A stretch of 64,000 nt of DNA, taken from the NCBI GenBank assembly GCA_910579805.1, contig CAJTWM010000004.1, positions 133,891 through 197,890 of the forward strand. Direction: 5' to 3'. A program made the position numbers and the translations under genes. The notes beneath the pieces were generated by a model. It saw only the letters and a list, made by a program, of their open reading frames with translations, made no database searches and was not told the origin of the DNA. Shown one piece after another: positions 9,044-18,030 of this stretch; within the stretch, counting starts at the first letter, position 1; each line of letters opens with the position of its first letter. The DNA is from an uncultured Lachnospiraceae bacterium. Its GTDB lineage: Bacteria > Bacillota > Clostridia > Lachnospirales > Lachnospiraceae.

Positions 9044-11635
9044 ATGCTGATTCATATTTTGATCAATACAATACAGATCATAGGGATTCTGGTTCCCTTT
9101 GTAGGCTGCGTATCCCTTATAAAAAAGGCGAACAGCAGGGTATCCATGTACCTGTTGTGTGCCAATCTTGGCTGTCTGATCATCAACGGCAGCTATATGC
9201 TTCTGCTTCAGACAGAGACTTATGAAGGGGCTTTTATTGCGCTGAAGGTGGAATACTTTGGAAATGTAGTGTTCTATTTGATGTTTGGGCTGTTTTTATG
9301 GAGTTATATGAAGATGAAGCCTTATAAATGGGCGATTGCCTTAGTATCGCTTTGGGGGATCTTTGACGTTATTTTTTTGTTTTTGGTCTGGACCGGAGAC
9401 AGCTTTCATCTGGTATTCAGGGATTTAGGATTTGAATGGAATGAAGAATGGGGCTTGGTCATGTTAAGGTCGGTTCCCGGGATTTTTTATATGATACATT
9501 ATTGTATCATCTGTCTGGTGGTGTTTTGCAGTTTAATTTACATAACGGTAAGGATGTTTCTTGTTGAGATTCCGTCGGAACGGAATAACCTTGCCAAATT
9601 AGTGGGATCGCAGTTTGTGATCGGCGTTTCTCTTGTTTTGATGTTGTTATTTAACTTCTCGTTTGATATTGTTCCGATTTTTGCATCCACGTCTATTTTA
9701 TCTATCATTATCAGTATCCGGCGGGATGAATTTTTCGGATTGAAAGAGGTCGGACGCGAATGGGTCTTCGATCAGATAGAAGACGCGTTTATTCTGGTGG
9801 ATGAATTATATGGTTATCTGGATTCCAATTCTTATGCGAAGAAGGTATTTCCGGAGTTGGATTCCAAGCGTAAGAACGAGATCGTATCCGGAGAACTTCT
9901 GACTATTTTTCTAAATGATGAAAAGATACAGCGGATCCATGGGAAATATTATAATAAAAAGATCATGGACATGAAGGAGAAGGGAACGGTAACCGGTCAC
10001 AGCCTGCTGCTTGTGGATATTACGGAGCAGTATGAGCTGACGGAACGGGTCAGGGAGGAAAAGGTCCGTGCGGACGAAGCGAATCAGGCCAAGTCGGCTT
10101 TTGTATCCAATGTTTCCCATGAGATCCGCACGCCGATGAATGCGATCGTAGGGATGACGCAGATCATGCTTCGGAGGGAACTGCCCAAACAGGAGCGGGA
10201 ATATCTGCTGAATATACAAAATTCCGGAAATGCCCTGCTTGCCATTGTTAACGATCTTTTAGATATGTCTAAGATCGAGTCGGGAAAAATGGAACTTGTG
10301 GACGAGGAATATGATTTTATGTCCATGCTGAGCGACCTTGGAATGATCGTTTTGAACAGGATCGGAAACAAGCCGGTAGAGCTGCTTTTTGATATTGATC
10401 CGGATATTCCCGCAAAGCTTTACGGCGACGCGCTGCGGATCAGACAGATCATCATCAATCTGATGAATAATGCGACTAAGTTTACGGAAACCGGATTTGT
10501 CTGCCTTACCGTTAAAGTAAAACAGAGAGACGGCGAGGAGATAGAGCTGTTTTTATCGGTAAAAGACAGCGGGCAGGGAATCCGGGAAGAGGATCTTCAT
10601 AAACTGTTCGGTTCGTTCCAGCAGGTGGATACAAAGAAAAATCATCATAAAGAGGGAACGGGACTGGGATTATCCATTTCCAAGCAGTTGGTAGAGCTGA
10701 TGCAGGGCAGCATCGGTGTGAAGAGCGAATACGGAAAGGGCAGCGAGTTTTACTTTACGATCCGTCAAAAAATCGTTGACGGGACGCAGGCGGCAAGGAT
10801 TTCGGACGGGATGCAGGCCGTGGTAATCGGAGGCTTCAAAAACGCTGCTGCGAATGAACTGCTGGAGAGCCTGAGCGAACGGTACCGGCTTACCTTTGTA
10901 GAAAACATAACGGCCGTGAAAGTTCCGGAGGCGCCGGGCGGGACACCGGTATTTTACTTTACAGACCGATACGAAGAACTTGAGGACCGGGAACTGCAGA
11001 AGCTGGAAGAACTGGGAGCCGTTGTCTGCGGCATGGTAAATCCAATGGCGGAAAACGGACTGCCGGAAGAGCTGCTTACGATGAATAAACCTTTATACAG
11101 TTATAATTTCTGTCGGTTTATCGAGGATCGGGAAAGTATGATAAAGGAGAGACAGGAAAAGCGGCCCGAAGGGAAAGAGGAAAGAAACGTAAGGGGAGAT
11201 TCCCAAGAAGATCCCGACGGTTTTGGAGAGACAACGGCAGAGTTTACGGCGCCGGACGCCCGGGTACTGGTGGTGGATGACAACGAGATCAACCGCATGG
11301 TGGCGGAGGAAATGTTAAAACCGCTCAATATGCAGATCAGAACTGCGTCTGACGGCAGGCAGGCTTTGGATCTGATTCAAAAAGAACGGTATGATCTGGT
11401 TTTTATGGATCATCTGATGCCGGTAATGGACGGGATAGAAGCCGTGACGGCGCTGCGGAAACTGGAAGACCCTTATTATCGGGAAGTCCCCGTGATCGCA
11501 TTGACGGCCAATACGGCAAAAGAGCAGAGGGAAGAATACATACGGGCGGGTATGAGCGATTATCTTTCCAAACCCATCGATATGGAGGATATTTACCGGA
11601 TCGTGAAAAAATGGATACCGGAAAAAATCCGTTAA
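9044..11635 (+). CDS. Hybrid sensor histidine kinase with N-terminal 7TM module and C-terminal receiver
   Basis: This 863-residue protein begins with about seven membrane helices (residues 1-225) in the manner of histidine-kinase 7TM modules, followed by a short linker domain, a coiled segment (LTERVREEKVRADEANQAK), a HisKA domain with phospho-acceptor His359 (SHEIRTPMNAIVG), an ATPase domain (NLMNNATKFT, DSGQGI, GTGLGLSI), a divergent receiver-like insert (about 590-690) that lacks the acidic pocket, and a true receiver (about 742-860) with Asp789 (FMDHLMPVMDG) and Lys in YLSKPID. No separate response regulator is next to it. It follows the Cache-GGDEF-EAL gene, so the two may act in one signalling pathway; that is inference. 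The start follows GGTGGAG. Confidence 0.93.
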   Translation: MLIHILINTIQIIGILVPFVGCVSLIKKANSRVSMYLLCANLGCLIINGSYMLLLQTETYEGAFIALKVEYFGNVVFYLMFGLFLWSYMKMKPYKWAIALVSLWGIFDVIFLFLVWTGDSFHLVFRDLGFEWNEEWGLVMLRSVPGIFYMIHYCIICLVVFCSLIYITVRMFLVEIPSERNNLAKLVGSQFVIGVSLVLMLLFNFSFDIVPIFASTSILSIIISIRRDEFFGLKEVGREWVFDQIEDAFILVDELYGYLDSNSYAKKVFPELDSKRKNEIVSGELLTIFLNDEKIQRIHGKYYNKKIMDMKEKGTVTGHSLLLVDITEQYELTERVREEKVRADEANQAKSAFVSNVSHEIRTPMNAIVGMTQIMLRRELPKQEREYLLNIQNSGNALLAIVNDLLDMSKIESGKMELVDEEYDFMSMLSDLGMIVLNRIGNKPVELLFDIDPDIPAKLYGDALRIRQIIINLMNNATKFTETGFVCLTVKVKQRDGEEIELFLSVKDSGQGIREEDLHKLFGSFQQVDTKKNHHKEGTGLGLSISKQLVELMQGSIGVKSEYGKGSEFYFTIRQKIVDGTQAARISDGMQAVVIGGFKNAAANELLESLSERYRLTFVENITAVKVPEAPGGTPVFYFTDRYEELEDRELQKLEELGAVVCGMVNPMAENGLPEELLTMNKPLYSYNFCRFIEDRESMIKERQEKRPEGKEERNVRGDSQEDPDGFGETTAEFTAPDARVLVVDDNEINRMVAEEMLKPLNMQIRTASDGRQALDLIQKERYDLVFMDHLMPVMDGIEAVTALRKLEDPYYREVPVIALTANTAKEQREEYIRAGMSDYLSKPIDMEDIYRIVKKWIPEKIR

Positions 11636-11700
11636 AGGCGTTGTTCCGGGGCAGGGGGCGCAGGTCCGTACAGGAAGGGAAATACACAGTTGAAAGGAAT

Positions 11701-11755
11701 AAAAAGGTAAGCAATCTGTTTTGTCTGTGACAATCGGGATTGCTTACCTTTTGCT
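11701..11755. terminator. Bidirectional terminator
   Basis: AAAAGGTAAGCAATC (11701-11715) pairs perfectly with GATTGCTTACCTTTT (11737-11751). With A-rich and T-rich flanks it can end transcription of the kinase gene from the left and of the cellobiose phosphorylase gene from the right. Confidence 0.88.
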
Positions 11756-11793
11756 TTATCAGCTTATTATGGGGCGTCCGATGAAATCGGTAA

Positions 11794-14229
11794 TCAGCCC
11801 ATTGTGACTACGACGTCATATTCTGTCTTTCCCTTTTCGTAAGGAATGATACATCCGTCGACCGTTTTGCCGTCAACGGTAATGCTTTTGATGCCTTTTT
11901 CCACATTCTCAGGGTTTTCCACCTTGATCGTATAAGTACCTTCGCGGAATTTCCTTGTCAATGTAAAGTCACCGAATCCTTCCGGTACGCAGGGATTGAC
12001 GGAAAGTCCCGTATGGGTAGGATAAACGCCTAAGATGTATTGTGAGATATTAACGAAAGTCCATGCGGCCGTACCTGTCAGCCAGCTGTTTTTTGCTTCC
12101 CCATGGAACTTGGCGTCTTTTCCGGCTACCATCTGCGAATATACATAAGGCTCCGTTCTATGGATCTCACTGATCTCTTCCACATAAGCAGGGCAGGTCT
12201 TTTGGTAAATCTCAAATGCCCTGCTGCCTCTGCCGACGACGGTTTCCGCGATAGATACCCATGGGTTGTTATGGCAGAAGATGCCTGCGTTTTCTTTATA
12301 TCCGGGCGGATAAGAGGAAATTTCCCCGAGTTCCAAATGGTATCTGGTATAGGCGGGCTGCAGGATCATCACGCCGTATTGGGTATCCAGCCTTTCTTTC
12401 ACGGAATTTAACGCTTTTTCGGCAAGGCCTTCTTCCACACCGACTCCGGCAAGTACGCAGAAGCCTTGAGGCTCAATATAGATCTGGCCTTCCTCACATT
12501 CCTTGGAACCGACCTTTTTACCGTATGCGTCATAAGCGCGTACAAACCATTCTCCGTCCCAGCCGTCTTTCAAAATGGCATCATTCATGGCAGCGACTTC
12601 TTTCCGGGCTCTTCCGGCTTCTTCCGGCATATCCATAAGCTCGGCGAGCTGCGCATATTCTTCTCCGTATTTTACAAACATTCCGGCGATAAATACGGAT
12701 TCTGCCACAGGGCCTTCACTGGGGCCGAAGGTCTGGAAGGACTCTCCCGGATGTTCGGAAAAGCAGTTTAAGTTCAGGCAGTCGTTCCAATCGGCACGCC
12801 CGATCAAAGGCAGGCCGTGAGGGCCTTTATGGGTAATGATGTAATCCAAGGAACGTTTCAAATGCTCCATCAGCGGCGCCGATGCCGACATATCGTTATC
12901 AAAGGGAACGTTTTCCGTTAAAATGGAAGTATCTCCGGTTTCTCTTACATAGGCTCCGGTTCCCGCGATCAGCCATAGCGGATCGTCGTTAAAGCCGCTG
13001 CCGATATCGGAATTTCCCTTTTTGGTAAGAGGCTGGTATTGGTGATAAGCACTGCCATCCTGAAACTGTGTGGAAGCGATATCGATGATCCTTTCTCTTG
13101 CCCGGTCGGGGATCAGGTGTACGAAGCCCAGCAGATCCTGACAGGAGTCTCTAAATCCCATGCCCCTTCCAATGCCGGATTCATAGTAAGAAGCGGAGCG
13201 GGACATGTTGAAAGTTACCATACACTGATACTGATTCCAAATATTTACCATGCGGTCAACTTTTTCATTGGAGGATTTGACCGTGTATTTGGAAAGCAGG
13301 CCGTCCCAATATTGCTTCAGATCGGCAAAAGCTTTTTCCACATCTGCGTCGGTCTGATATTTTGCCAGCATGGCATCTGCCGGTTTTTTATTGATAACAC
13401 CGTAGGATTCCCACTTATCGTCTTCGGGATTTTCCACATATCCGAGAACGAAAACAAAAGATGTTGTCTCTCCCGGCTCTAAGCTGACATTGATCTGGTG
13501 GGAGGCGATAGGCGACCATCCGCTCGCCATGGAGTTCGTACATGCGCCGTTTTCTACTGCGAGAGGCAGATCGGCGCCGCGGTAAGCGCCTAAAAATTCA
13601 TCACGGCTTGTATCGAAACCGTCTACTTTTGTATTTACGGAATATACGGCGTAGTGATTCCGGCGTTCCCTGTATTCCGTCTTATGATAGATGGTGGATC
13701 CGGTCACCTCTACCTCTCCGATACTTAGGTTACGCTGGAAGTTTTTCATGTCGTCATCCGCATTCCAAAGACACCATTCTACATAAGAAAATAAAGTGAA
13801 CTCTTTTTTGGAAGAGCCGGTATTAGTCAGCTTTAACTGGCTGATCTCGCAATTGTCGGTTCTGGGGACAAAAGTAAGTACGGACGCCTGCACTTCATTC
13901 TTCGAAGAAGTAAAGCGGCTGTAACCGATACCGTGGCGGCACTCATAAGAATCCAATTCTGTTTTGGCTGGCTGCCATCCCGGATTCCAGATACAGTCGC
14001 CGTCTTTAATATAGAAATATTTGCCGTTTACATCGCCGGGTACGTCATTGTAGCGATATCTGGTAAGACGCAGAAGTTTAGCGTCTTTATAAAAAGTATA
14101 TCCTCCGCAGGTATTGGAGATCAGGCTGAAAAATTCATTGCATCCGAGATAATTGATCCAGGGAAGCGGTGTTTTGGGAGTATCGATCACATATTCTTTG
14201 TTACTGTCGTCAAAATGTCCAAATTTCAT
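11794..14229 (-). CDS. Cellobiose phosphorylase (GH94)
   Basis: This 811-residue cytoplasmic enzyme of glycoside hydrolase family 94 should split cellobiose with phosphate into glucose 1-phosphate and glucose. It has the family's N-terminal beta-sandwich (from MKFGHFDDSNKEYVI), linker helices, an alpha6/alpha6 barrel with the catalytic Asp in RADWNDCLNLNC (near residue 490), and a C-terminal jelly-roll. The length equals that of known cellobiose phosphorylases, and segments such as LNLNCF, RVAESVFIAGMF-like (VAESVFIAGMF) and GYKENAGIFCHNNPW fit that subgroup from memory. The ATG at 14229 is preferred over one 12 bp upstream because GAGGA overlaps the upstream ATG and sits correctly for the second. 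It is divergent from a LacI regulator and ends at a bidirectional terminator. Confidence 0.9.
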   Translation of the reverse strand: MKFGHFDDSNKEYVIDTPKTPLPWINYLGCNEFFSLISNTCGGYTFYKDAKLLRLTRYRYNDVPGDVNGKYFYIKDGDCIWNPGWQPAKTELDSYECRHGIGYSRFTSSKNEVQASVLTFVPRTDNCEISQLKLTNTGSSKKEFTLFSYVEWCLWNADDDMKNFQRNLSIGEVEVTGSTIYHKTEYRERRNHYAVYSVNTKVDGFDTSRDEFLGAYRGADLPLAVENGACTNSMASGWSPIASHQINVSLEPGETTSFVFVLGYVENPEDDKWESYGVINKKPADAMLAKYQTDADVEKAFADLKQYWDGLLSKYTVKSSNEKVDRMVNIWNQYQCMVTFNMSRSASYYESGIGRGMGFRDSCQDLLGFVHLIPDRARERIIDIASTQFQDGSAYHQYQPLTKKGNSDIGSGFNDDPLWLIAGTGAYVRETGDTSILTENVPFDNDMSASAPLMEHLKRSLDYIITHKGPHGLPLIGRADWNDCLNLNCFSEHPGESFQTFGPSEGPVAESVFIAGMFVKYGEEYAQLAELMDMPEEAGRARKEVAAMNDAILKDGWDGEWFVRAYDAYGKKVGSKECEEGQIYIEPQGFCVLAGVGVEEGLAEKALNSVKERLDTQYGVMILQPAYTRYHLELGEISSYPPGYKENAGIFCHNNPWVSIAETVVGRGSRAFEIYQKTCPAYVEEISEIHRTEPYVYSQMVAGKDAKFHGEAKNSWLTGTAAWTFVNISQYILGVYPTHTGLSVNPCVPEGFGDFTLTRKFREGTYTIKVENPENVEKGIKSITVDGKTVDGCIIPYEKGKTEYDVVVTMG

Positions 14230-14260
14230 AGTTTTCCTCATTTCTGCACGGCCTGATAGT

Positions 14261-14330
14261 GTGAAATTAAAAATTTCACGATCCTGATTTGTATGCCCGC
14301 TTCAGCGGGCAGATGGGAGTTAGCATGAGC
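14261..14330 (+). repeat. Dispersed hairpin repeat, copy 1
   Basis: The element has two parts: a palindrome GTGAAATT-AAAA-ATTTCAC (14261-14279), then CGATCCTGATTTGT, a hairpin TGCCCGC-TTCA-GCGGGCA (14294-14311), and the tail GATGGGAGTTAGCATGAG. Three related copies lie at 20061, 20317 and 21396. This copy lies in the 5' untranslated region of the cellobiose phosphorylase gene, read on the opposite strand. Confidence 0.8.
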
Positions 14331-14413
14331 TCCGTATCGGATCGCAGGCTGCGGCGCCGTGCAGACGCAAACCTGCTGTTTAAAAGTGTGTAAATAAATG
14401 TCGCAAAAATAGT

Positions 14414-14430
14414 TACGAAAACGATTAAGT
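14414..14430. promoter_or_regulatory. Operator-like site 1 for the LacI regulator
   Basis: TACGAAAACGATTAAGT, a 17-bp sequence centred on CG as in LacI-family operators. An identical 17-bp copy is at 14585-14601. This copy is about 30-45 bases downstream of the predicted transcription start of the phosphorylase gene. Confidence 0.65.
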
Positions 14431-14465
14431 AAAAATGTAAACCAAAGATGTTCCTATTGATTTGT

Positions 14466-14494
14466 ATTATACAGAAAAAGTGTAAAAAATACAA
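14466..14494 (-). promoter_or_regulatory. Promoter of the cellobiose phosphorylase gene
   Basis: On the minus strand TTGTAT (14494-14489) and TATAAT (14471-14466) are 17 bp apart. The start point would be near 14459, leaving a leader of about 230 bases that contains operator site 1 and hairpin repeat copy 1. Confidence 0.65.
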
Positions 14495-14550
14495 TATATA
14501 TGCGGAGAAAATATTATTTTTTCAAACCGGAAAAAATATTTCAAAACATA

Positions 14551-14579
14551 TTGTATTATAGATAATATTATATTATAGT
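14551..14579 (+). promoter_or_regulatory. Promoter of the LacI-family regulator gene
   Basis: TTGTAT (14551-14556) and TATAGT (14574-14579) are 17 bp apart. The predicted start point near 14586 falls at the edge of operator site 2, consistent with autorepression. Confidence 0.5.
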
Positions 14580-14584
14580 AAAAA

Positions 14585-14601
14585 TACGAAAACGATTAAG
14601 T
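14585..14601. promoter_or_regulatory. Operator-like site 2 for the LacI regulator
   Basis: TACGAAAACGATTAAGT, identical to the site at 14414-14430 and 171 bp from it. It overlaps the predicted transcription start of the regulator gene. Confidence 0.65.
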
Positions 14602-14653
14602 TGCGAAAAGGTTCCTGTTTTACTTACCTTCTGAAGGCAGGGGAGAATACGGT

Positions 14654-15670
14654 ATGGTATCAATGAAAGACATTTCTATAGCCTGTGGAGTATCGGTGGC
14701 TACGGTCAGTAAAGCCCTGAACGGCCATAATGACATCGGTGAAGAGACAAAAAAGCTTATCAGGCGGACCGCGAAAGAAATGGGCTATGTTCCCAATTCC
14801 GCGTCCAAGGCGTTAAAGACGCATAGAACCTATAATATAGGGGTTCTTTTTATGGATGAATCGCAGAGCGGTTTAAAGCACGACTATTTTTCCTATGTAT
14901 TGGACAGCTTTAAGCGGACGATCGAACAACATGGGTATGATATGACTTTTATTAACTGCTGCAAGACGAGAACGAACAGAATGTCATATTTGGAACATAC
15001 CAGATACCGGGGATTCGACGGAGTAGCGATTGCCTGCGTTGATTTTTATGCGCCGGAGGTCATGGAACTGGTCAGGAGCAGTATACCGGTCGTGACTATC
15101 GATCATTTGTTCAACAACAGGATGGCGGTCATTTCGGACAATGTAAAGGGGATGAAGGACCTCCTTACTTTTATACACGGTAAAGGGCATAGGCGGATCG
15201 CCTATATACACGGTGCGGATTCGGCGGTAACGCAAAGCAGATTATCCTCTTTTTATAAAACGGCGGAAGAACTTGGAATGGAGATTCCTGACGAGTATGT
15301 AAAAGAAGCCGCGTACAGAGATACGAAAGCAACTTTTGCCAAAACGTCGGAATTGCTGGATCTGCCCAAGCCGCCTACCTGCATCCTTTATCCGGACGAC
15401 TTTGCAAGTTTCGGAGGGATTAACGCGGTCAAAGACAGAGGGCTGGATATTCCGCAGGACATTTCGGTGGCCGGATATGACGGCATCAGGATCGGAAGAC
15501 ATCTGGAGCCGCAGCTTACCACTCTCAGGCAGGATACAGAGCGGCTGGGGGCGGAGGCGGCTGAAAACCTGATCAGGCTGATCGAGTTTCCTAAAACTAC
15601 GGTGGTACGGACGATCGTGATCGAGGGGGAAGTGTTTGAAGGTAAGACCGTAGGCGAAATACAGGTTTGA
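14654..15670 (+). CDS. LacI-family transcriptional regulator of the cellobiose phosphorylase gene
   Basis: This 338-residue protein has the LacI-type N-terminal helix-turn-helix (VSMKDISIACGVSVATVSKALNG, residues 2-24), hinge (ASKALKTHRTYNIGVLF) and a periplasmic-binding-protein-like sensor domain (VAIACVDFYAPEVMELV, PTCILYPDDFASFGGI, ISVAGYDGIRIGRHLEPQLTT). Family members bind a sugar or sugar phosphate and leave or bind DNA accordingly. It is divergent from the GH94 cellobiose phosphorylase gene, and the spacer holds two identical LacI-like operator sites, so local control of the phosphorylase and of itself is the best inference. The ATG follows GGCAGGGGAG at somewhat long spacing. A hairpin terminator follows the stop. 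Confidence 0.92.
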   Translation: MVSMKDISIACGVSVATVSKALNGHNDIGEETKKLIRRTAKEMGYVPNSASKALKTHRTYNIGVLFMDESQSGLKHDYFSYVLDSFKRTIEQHGYDMTFINCCKTRTNRMSYLEHTRYRGFDGVAIACVDFYAPEVMELVRSSIPVVTIDHLFNNRMAVISDNVKGMKDLLTFIHGKGHRRIAYIHGADSAVTQSRLSSFYKTAEELGMEIPDEYVKEAAYRDTKATFAKTSELLDLPKPPTCILYPDDFASFGGINAVKDRGLDIPQDISVAGYDGIRIGRHLEPQLTTLRQDTERLGAEAAENLIRLIEFPKTTVVRTIVIEGEVFEGKTVGEIQV

Positions 15671-15679
15671 ATATGTTGG

Positions 15680-15726
15680 GAATGCTTTGGACGGCGAAAC
15701 GACTGCCATTCAAAGCATTTTCTTTT
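15680..15726 (+). terminator. Terminator of the LacI-family gene
   Basis: GAATGCTTTG (15680-15689) pairs with CAAAGCATTT (15711-15720) around a 21-nt loop and is followed by TCTTTT. Confidence 0.75.
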
Positions 15727-15784
15727 GTGCTTATTGTGTGGTACAATGGTCGTATCCAAATAAGATTGAGTGGTAGAAAAATAT

Positions 15785-16333
15785 ATGGGAAATGAAAGAG
15801 AAAAGCAGACGCATGAATTTGAACCTGTTTTTAACAAAGATTCCAGAATATTGATATTGGGTACGTTTCCATCTGTAAAATCCAGAGAAACACAGTTTTA
15901 TTACGGGCATCCGCAGAACCGCTTTTGGAAAGTGATCGCGGGGCTGACAGGGAGTAAGATCCCCGTTTCTGTAGAAGAAAAAAAGAAAATGCTGCTTTGT
16001 AATCAAATCGCGATCTGGGATGTGATCGCCCAATGCGAGATCACCGGTTCCAGCGACAGCAGCATAAAAAATGTAGTTCCTGCCGATATTGGAAAAATCA
16101 TGAAAAACAGCGGCATTCAAAAAATTTATGCCAACGGGAATACGGCGAAGAAGCTGTACGATAAGTATATCCTTCCCAAATTGGGAATCGAAATCGAAGG
16201 ACTGCCTTCCACAAGTCCGGCTAATGCAGCATATTCTCTGGAAAGACTTTTAGAAGTATGGGGAAGGGCCATAAGGGGCAGCGCTTTTGAAAGTGAAGGA
16301 AAAGGAAGGAAAGAGGAGGAAAACGCCTTATGA
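15785..16333 (+). CDS. DNA-deoxyinosine (hypoxanthine) glycosylase, uracil-DNA glycosylase superfamily
   Basis: This protein of about 182 residues belongs to the uracil-DNA glycosylase superfamily and resembles the group that removes deaminated adenine (hypoxanthine) from DNA. The active-site region RILILGTFPSVKSRE near residue 22 and YYGHPQNRFWKVI near residue 41 are the family signatures; the C-terminal loop is seen in GLPSTSPANA (near 143). It would start base excision repair. The start is uncertain: an in-frame GTG at 15770 would add five residues, and neither has a strong ribosome site. The 3' end overlaps the next gene by four bases (ATGA), so the two are translationally coupled. Confidence 0.85.
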   Translation: MGNEREKQTHEFEPVFNKDSRILILGTFPSVKSRETQFYYGHPQNRFWKVIAGLTGSKIPVSVEEKKKMLLCNQIAIWDVIAQCEITGSSDSSIKNVVPADIGKIMKNSGIQKIYANGNTAKKLYDKYILPKLGIEIEGLPSTSPANAAYSLERLLEVWGRAIRGSAFESEGKGRKEEENAL

Positions 16334-16920
16334 AACCGCAGGAACTGATCCGGCTGATGAAAATTGCCGAAAACTTAAAAAACAATACCCGCCATTCATG
16401 GACTTCGACGGGCAGGCACGAAAGTGTGGCGGAGCATAGTTTCAGACTATGCTTTACCGCGCTTTTTCTGAAAGACGAATTTCCGGATGCGGATATGGAT
16501 AAAGTGATCAAAATGTGTATTATCCACGATATTGGAGAAGCTTTTACGGGAGATATCCCCACTTTCGAAAAAACAGGAGAAGATGAGAAAAAGGAAGAGG
16601 ACGTAGTCAGGCGCTTTACAGGCGCCCTTCCGGAACCGTACCGGACGGAGCTGGGAAATTTGTTCGAAGAAATGAACGCCCTTGAAAGCGAAGAGGCGAA
16701 AATATATAAAGCCTTGGATAAAATGGAGGCTGTCATACAGCATAATGAAGCGGATATTTCTACATGGCTTCCGTTAGAATATGAACTGCAGTTACATTAC
16801 GGGGAGAAGGAAGTGGCCTTTTCATCCTATATGAAGGGACTGAAAGAGGCGGCGAATGAGGATACCAGAAAAAAGATCGCCCATGAAGGAGGCTCCCGGG
16901 CTCCTTCATACAATTTTTGA
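16330..16920 (+). CDS. HD-domain 5'-deoxynucleotidase-like phosphohydrolase (YfbR type)
   Basis: This 196-residue protein is an HD-superfamily metal-dependent phosphohydrolase. The metal ligands can be seen as His in RHSW (residue about 21), HESVAEHS (about 31-38), IIHDIGE with the HD pair (about 64-70) and a later Asp in KALDKMEAV (about 122). This pattern matches YfbR/HDDC2-like enzymes that dephosphorylate deoxynucleoside 5'-monophosphates. It overlaps the upstream glycosylase gene by four bases, giving a pair concerned with DNA precursor quality and repair. Its last codons form a hairpin that probably serves as terminator. Substrate is inferred from family only. Confidence 0.85.
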   Translation: MKPQELIRLMKIAENLKNNTRHSWTSTGRHESVAEHSFRLCFTALFLKDEFPDADMDKVIKMCIIHDIGEAFTGDIPTFEKTGEDEKKEEDVVRRFTGALPEPYRTELGNLFEEMNALESEEAKIYKALDKMEAVIQHNEADISTWLPLEYELQLHYGEKEVAFSSYMKGLKEAANEDTRKKIAHEGGSRAPSYNF

Positions 16921-16926
16921 ATTTTT
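16884..16926. terminator. Terminator between convergent genes, overlapping a coding end
   Basis: TGAAGGAG (16884-16891) and CTCCTTCA (16901-16908) form an 8-pair stem inside the last codons of the HD gene, followed by TACAATTTTTGAATTTTT. The convergent PLP enzyme gene ends at 16930. Confidence 0.65.
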
Positions 16927-16929
16927 ATG

Positions 16930-18030
16930 TCATCCCATAGTTTTCCGGATACAGGAAAGCAGGAGATCGTTCTCCTCGGGATTCATAAAGCAAAGACGGA
17001 AGAAACGGTTGTCCAGGCCTTGGAAAGTAGAGCAGTTCCGTATCATAAGAGAACGGCGGATGGCGGCGTCAAACAGGATATCGGCATTCCGGTTCTCTTT
17101 TTCTATTTTTACCAAAACAAAATTGGCGGCAGGTTCGTATACTTTTAATCCGGGAATGGTGCGGAGGATGCCGCAGACCCGGTTCCGCTCGGTATGGATC
17201 AGGGTTTTTGTCCGCCGGATATATTCTTCATCGGTAAAAAGGACTCTGCCGGCATATTCCGCCAGTGAGTTGATCGTCCATGGATTTTTAGTTTCGTTGA
17301 TGCTGCGGATCAACGTCCTGCTGCCCGTCAGGCCGTATCCCAAACGAAGTCCCGGAGAGGCGAAAAATTTGGAAATTCCCCGAAGGATGATAAAATTGTC
17401 AAAATGGGACAGAAAGGGGACTGCGGTTGTATCAGCGTCATCTTCTACAAATTCAATATAAGTTTCGTCAAACATGACAAACACGCCATTTTTCTTGCAA
17501 AAGCCTAAAATTTCGGCAAGTATTTCCCTATTGAGCGCGGTAGAAGTCGGATTATTGGGGTTGCATAAAACAAGAAGCTCAATTTCTTTATCCGATAAGA
17601 AGGCAAAAAGCTCTTCGGTACATAAAGCAAAATGATTTTCAGGCGTTAACATATAATAATGACAGACGCCGCCGCCCAAGGAGATCTCTCTTTCATATTC
17701 GGAATAAGTGGGAGAAATAAGGCAGGCATTTTTAAACGCTTTTTGCCGGAGCACGGCGGAGATCAGTTCCGTGGAGCCGTTGCCGGCAACGACGTTTTCA
17801 AAATCCGTATGACAGTATGACGCAATAGATTTACGAAGCTCCGTATATTCCCTGTCGGGATAGGAGGTGATGACGTCCAAATGTTCTTTCAGGGCTTCGC
17901 AAAGTTTTCCGGAAAGCCCCAGCGGATTGACGTTGGCGGAAAAACTGATGATGTTCTCCTTTTTAATATGGTATAATTGTTCGATCTTTTCTAAGTCGCT
18001 TCCATGAAAATGGTCTGTATGTGTGATCAT
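16930..18030 (-). CDS. PLP-dependent aminotransferase, threonine-phosphate decarboxylase / HisC-like
   Basis: This 366-residue protein is a fold-type I pyridoxal-phosphate enzyme. The N-terminus HTDHFHGSDLEKI followed by ISFSANVNPLGLS is characteristic of CobD (L-threonine-O-3-phosphate decarboxylase), the enzyme that makes aminopropanol phosphate for cobalamin; NPNNPTS, FDETYIEF and the Schiff-base Lys in RGISKFFASPGLRLGY complete the active site. HisC-like histidinol-phosphate aminotransferases look very similar, and no cobalamin or histidine genes are adjacent, so the exact reaction is open. I place the start at 18030; an in-frame ATG at 18150 would add 40 residues (rich in Ala, Arg and Lys) that do not resemble the family. 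No cobalamin-riboswitch box is visible upstream. Confidence 0.8.
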   Translation of the reverse strand: MITHTDHFHGSDLEKIEQLYHIKKENIISFSANVNPLGLSGKLCEALKEHLDVITSYPDREYTELRKSIASYCHTDFENVVAGNGSTELISAVLRQKAFKNACLISPTYSEYEREISLGGGVCHYYMLTPENHFALCTEELFAFLSDKEIELLVLCNPNNPTSTALNREILAEILGFCKKNGVFVMFDETYIEFVEDDADTTAVPFLSHFDNFIILRGISKFFASPGLRLGYGLTGSRTLIRSINETKNPWTINSLAEYAGRVLFTDEEYIRRTKTLIHTERNRVCGILRTIPGLKVYEPAANFVLVKIEKENRNADILFDAAIRRSLMIRNCSTFQGLDNRFFRLCFMNPEENDLLLSCIRKTMG

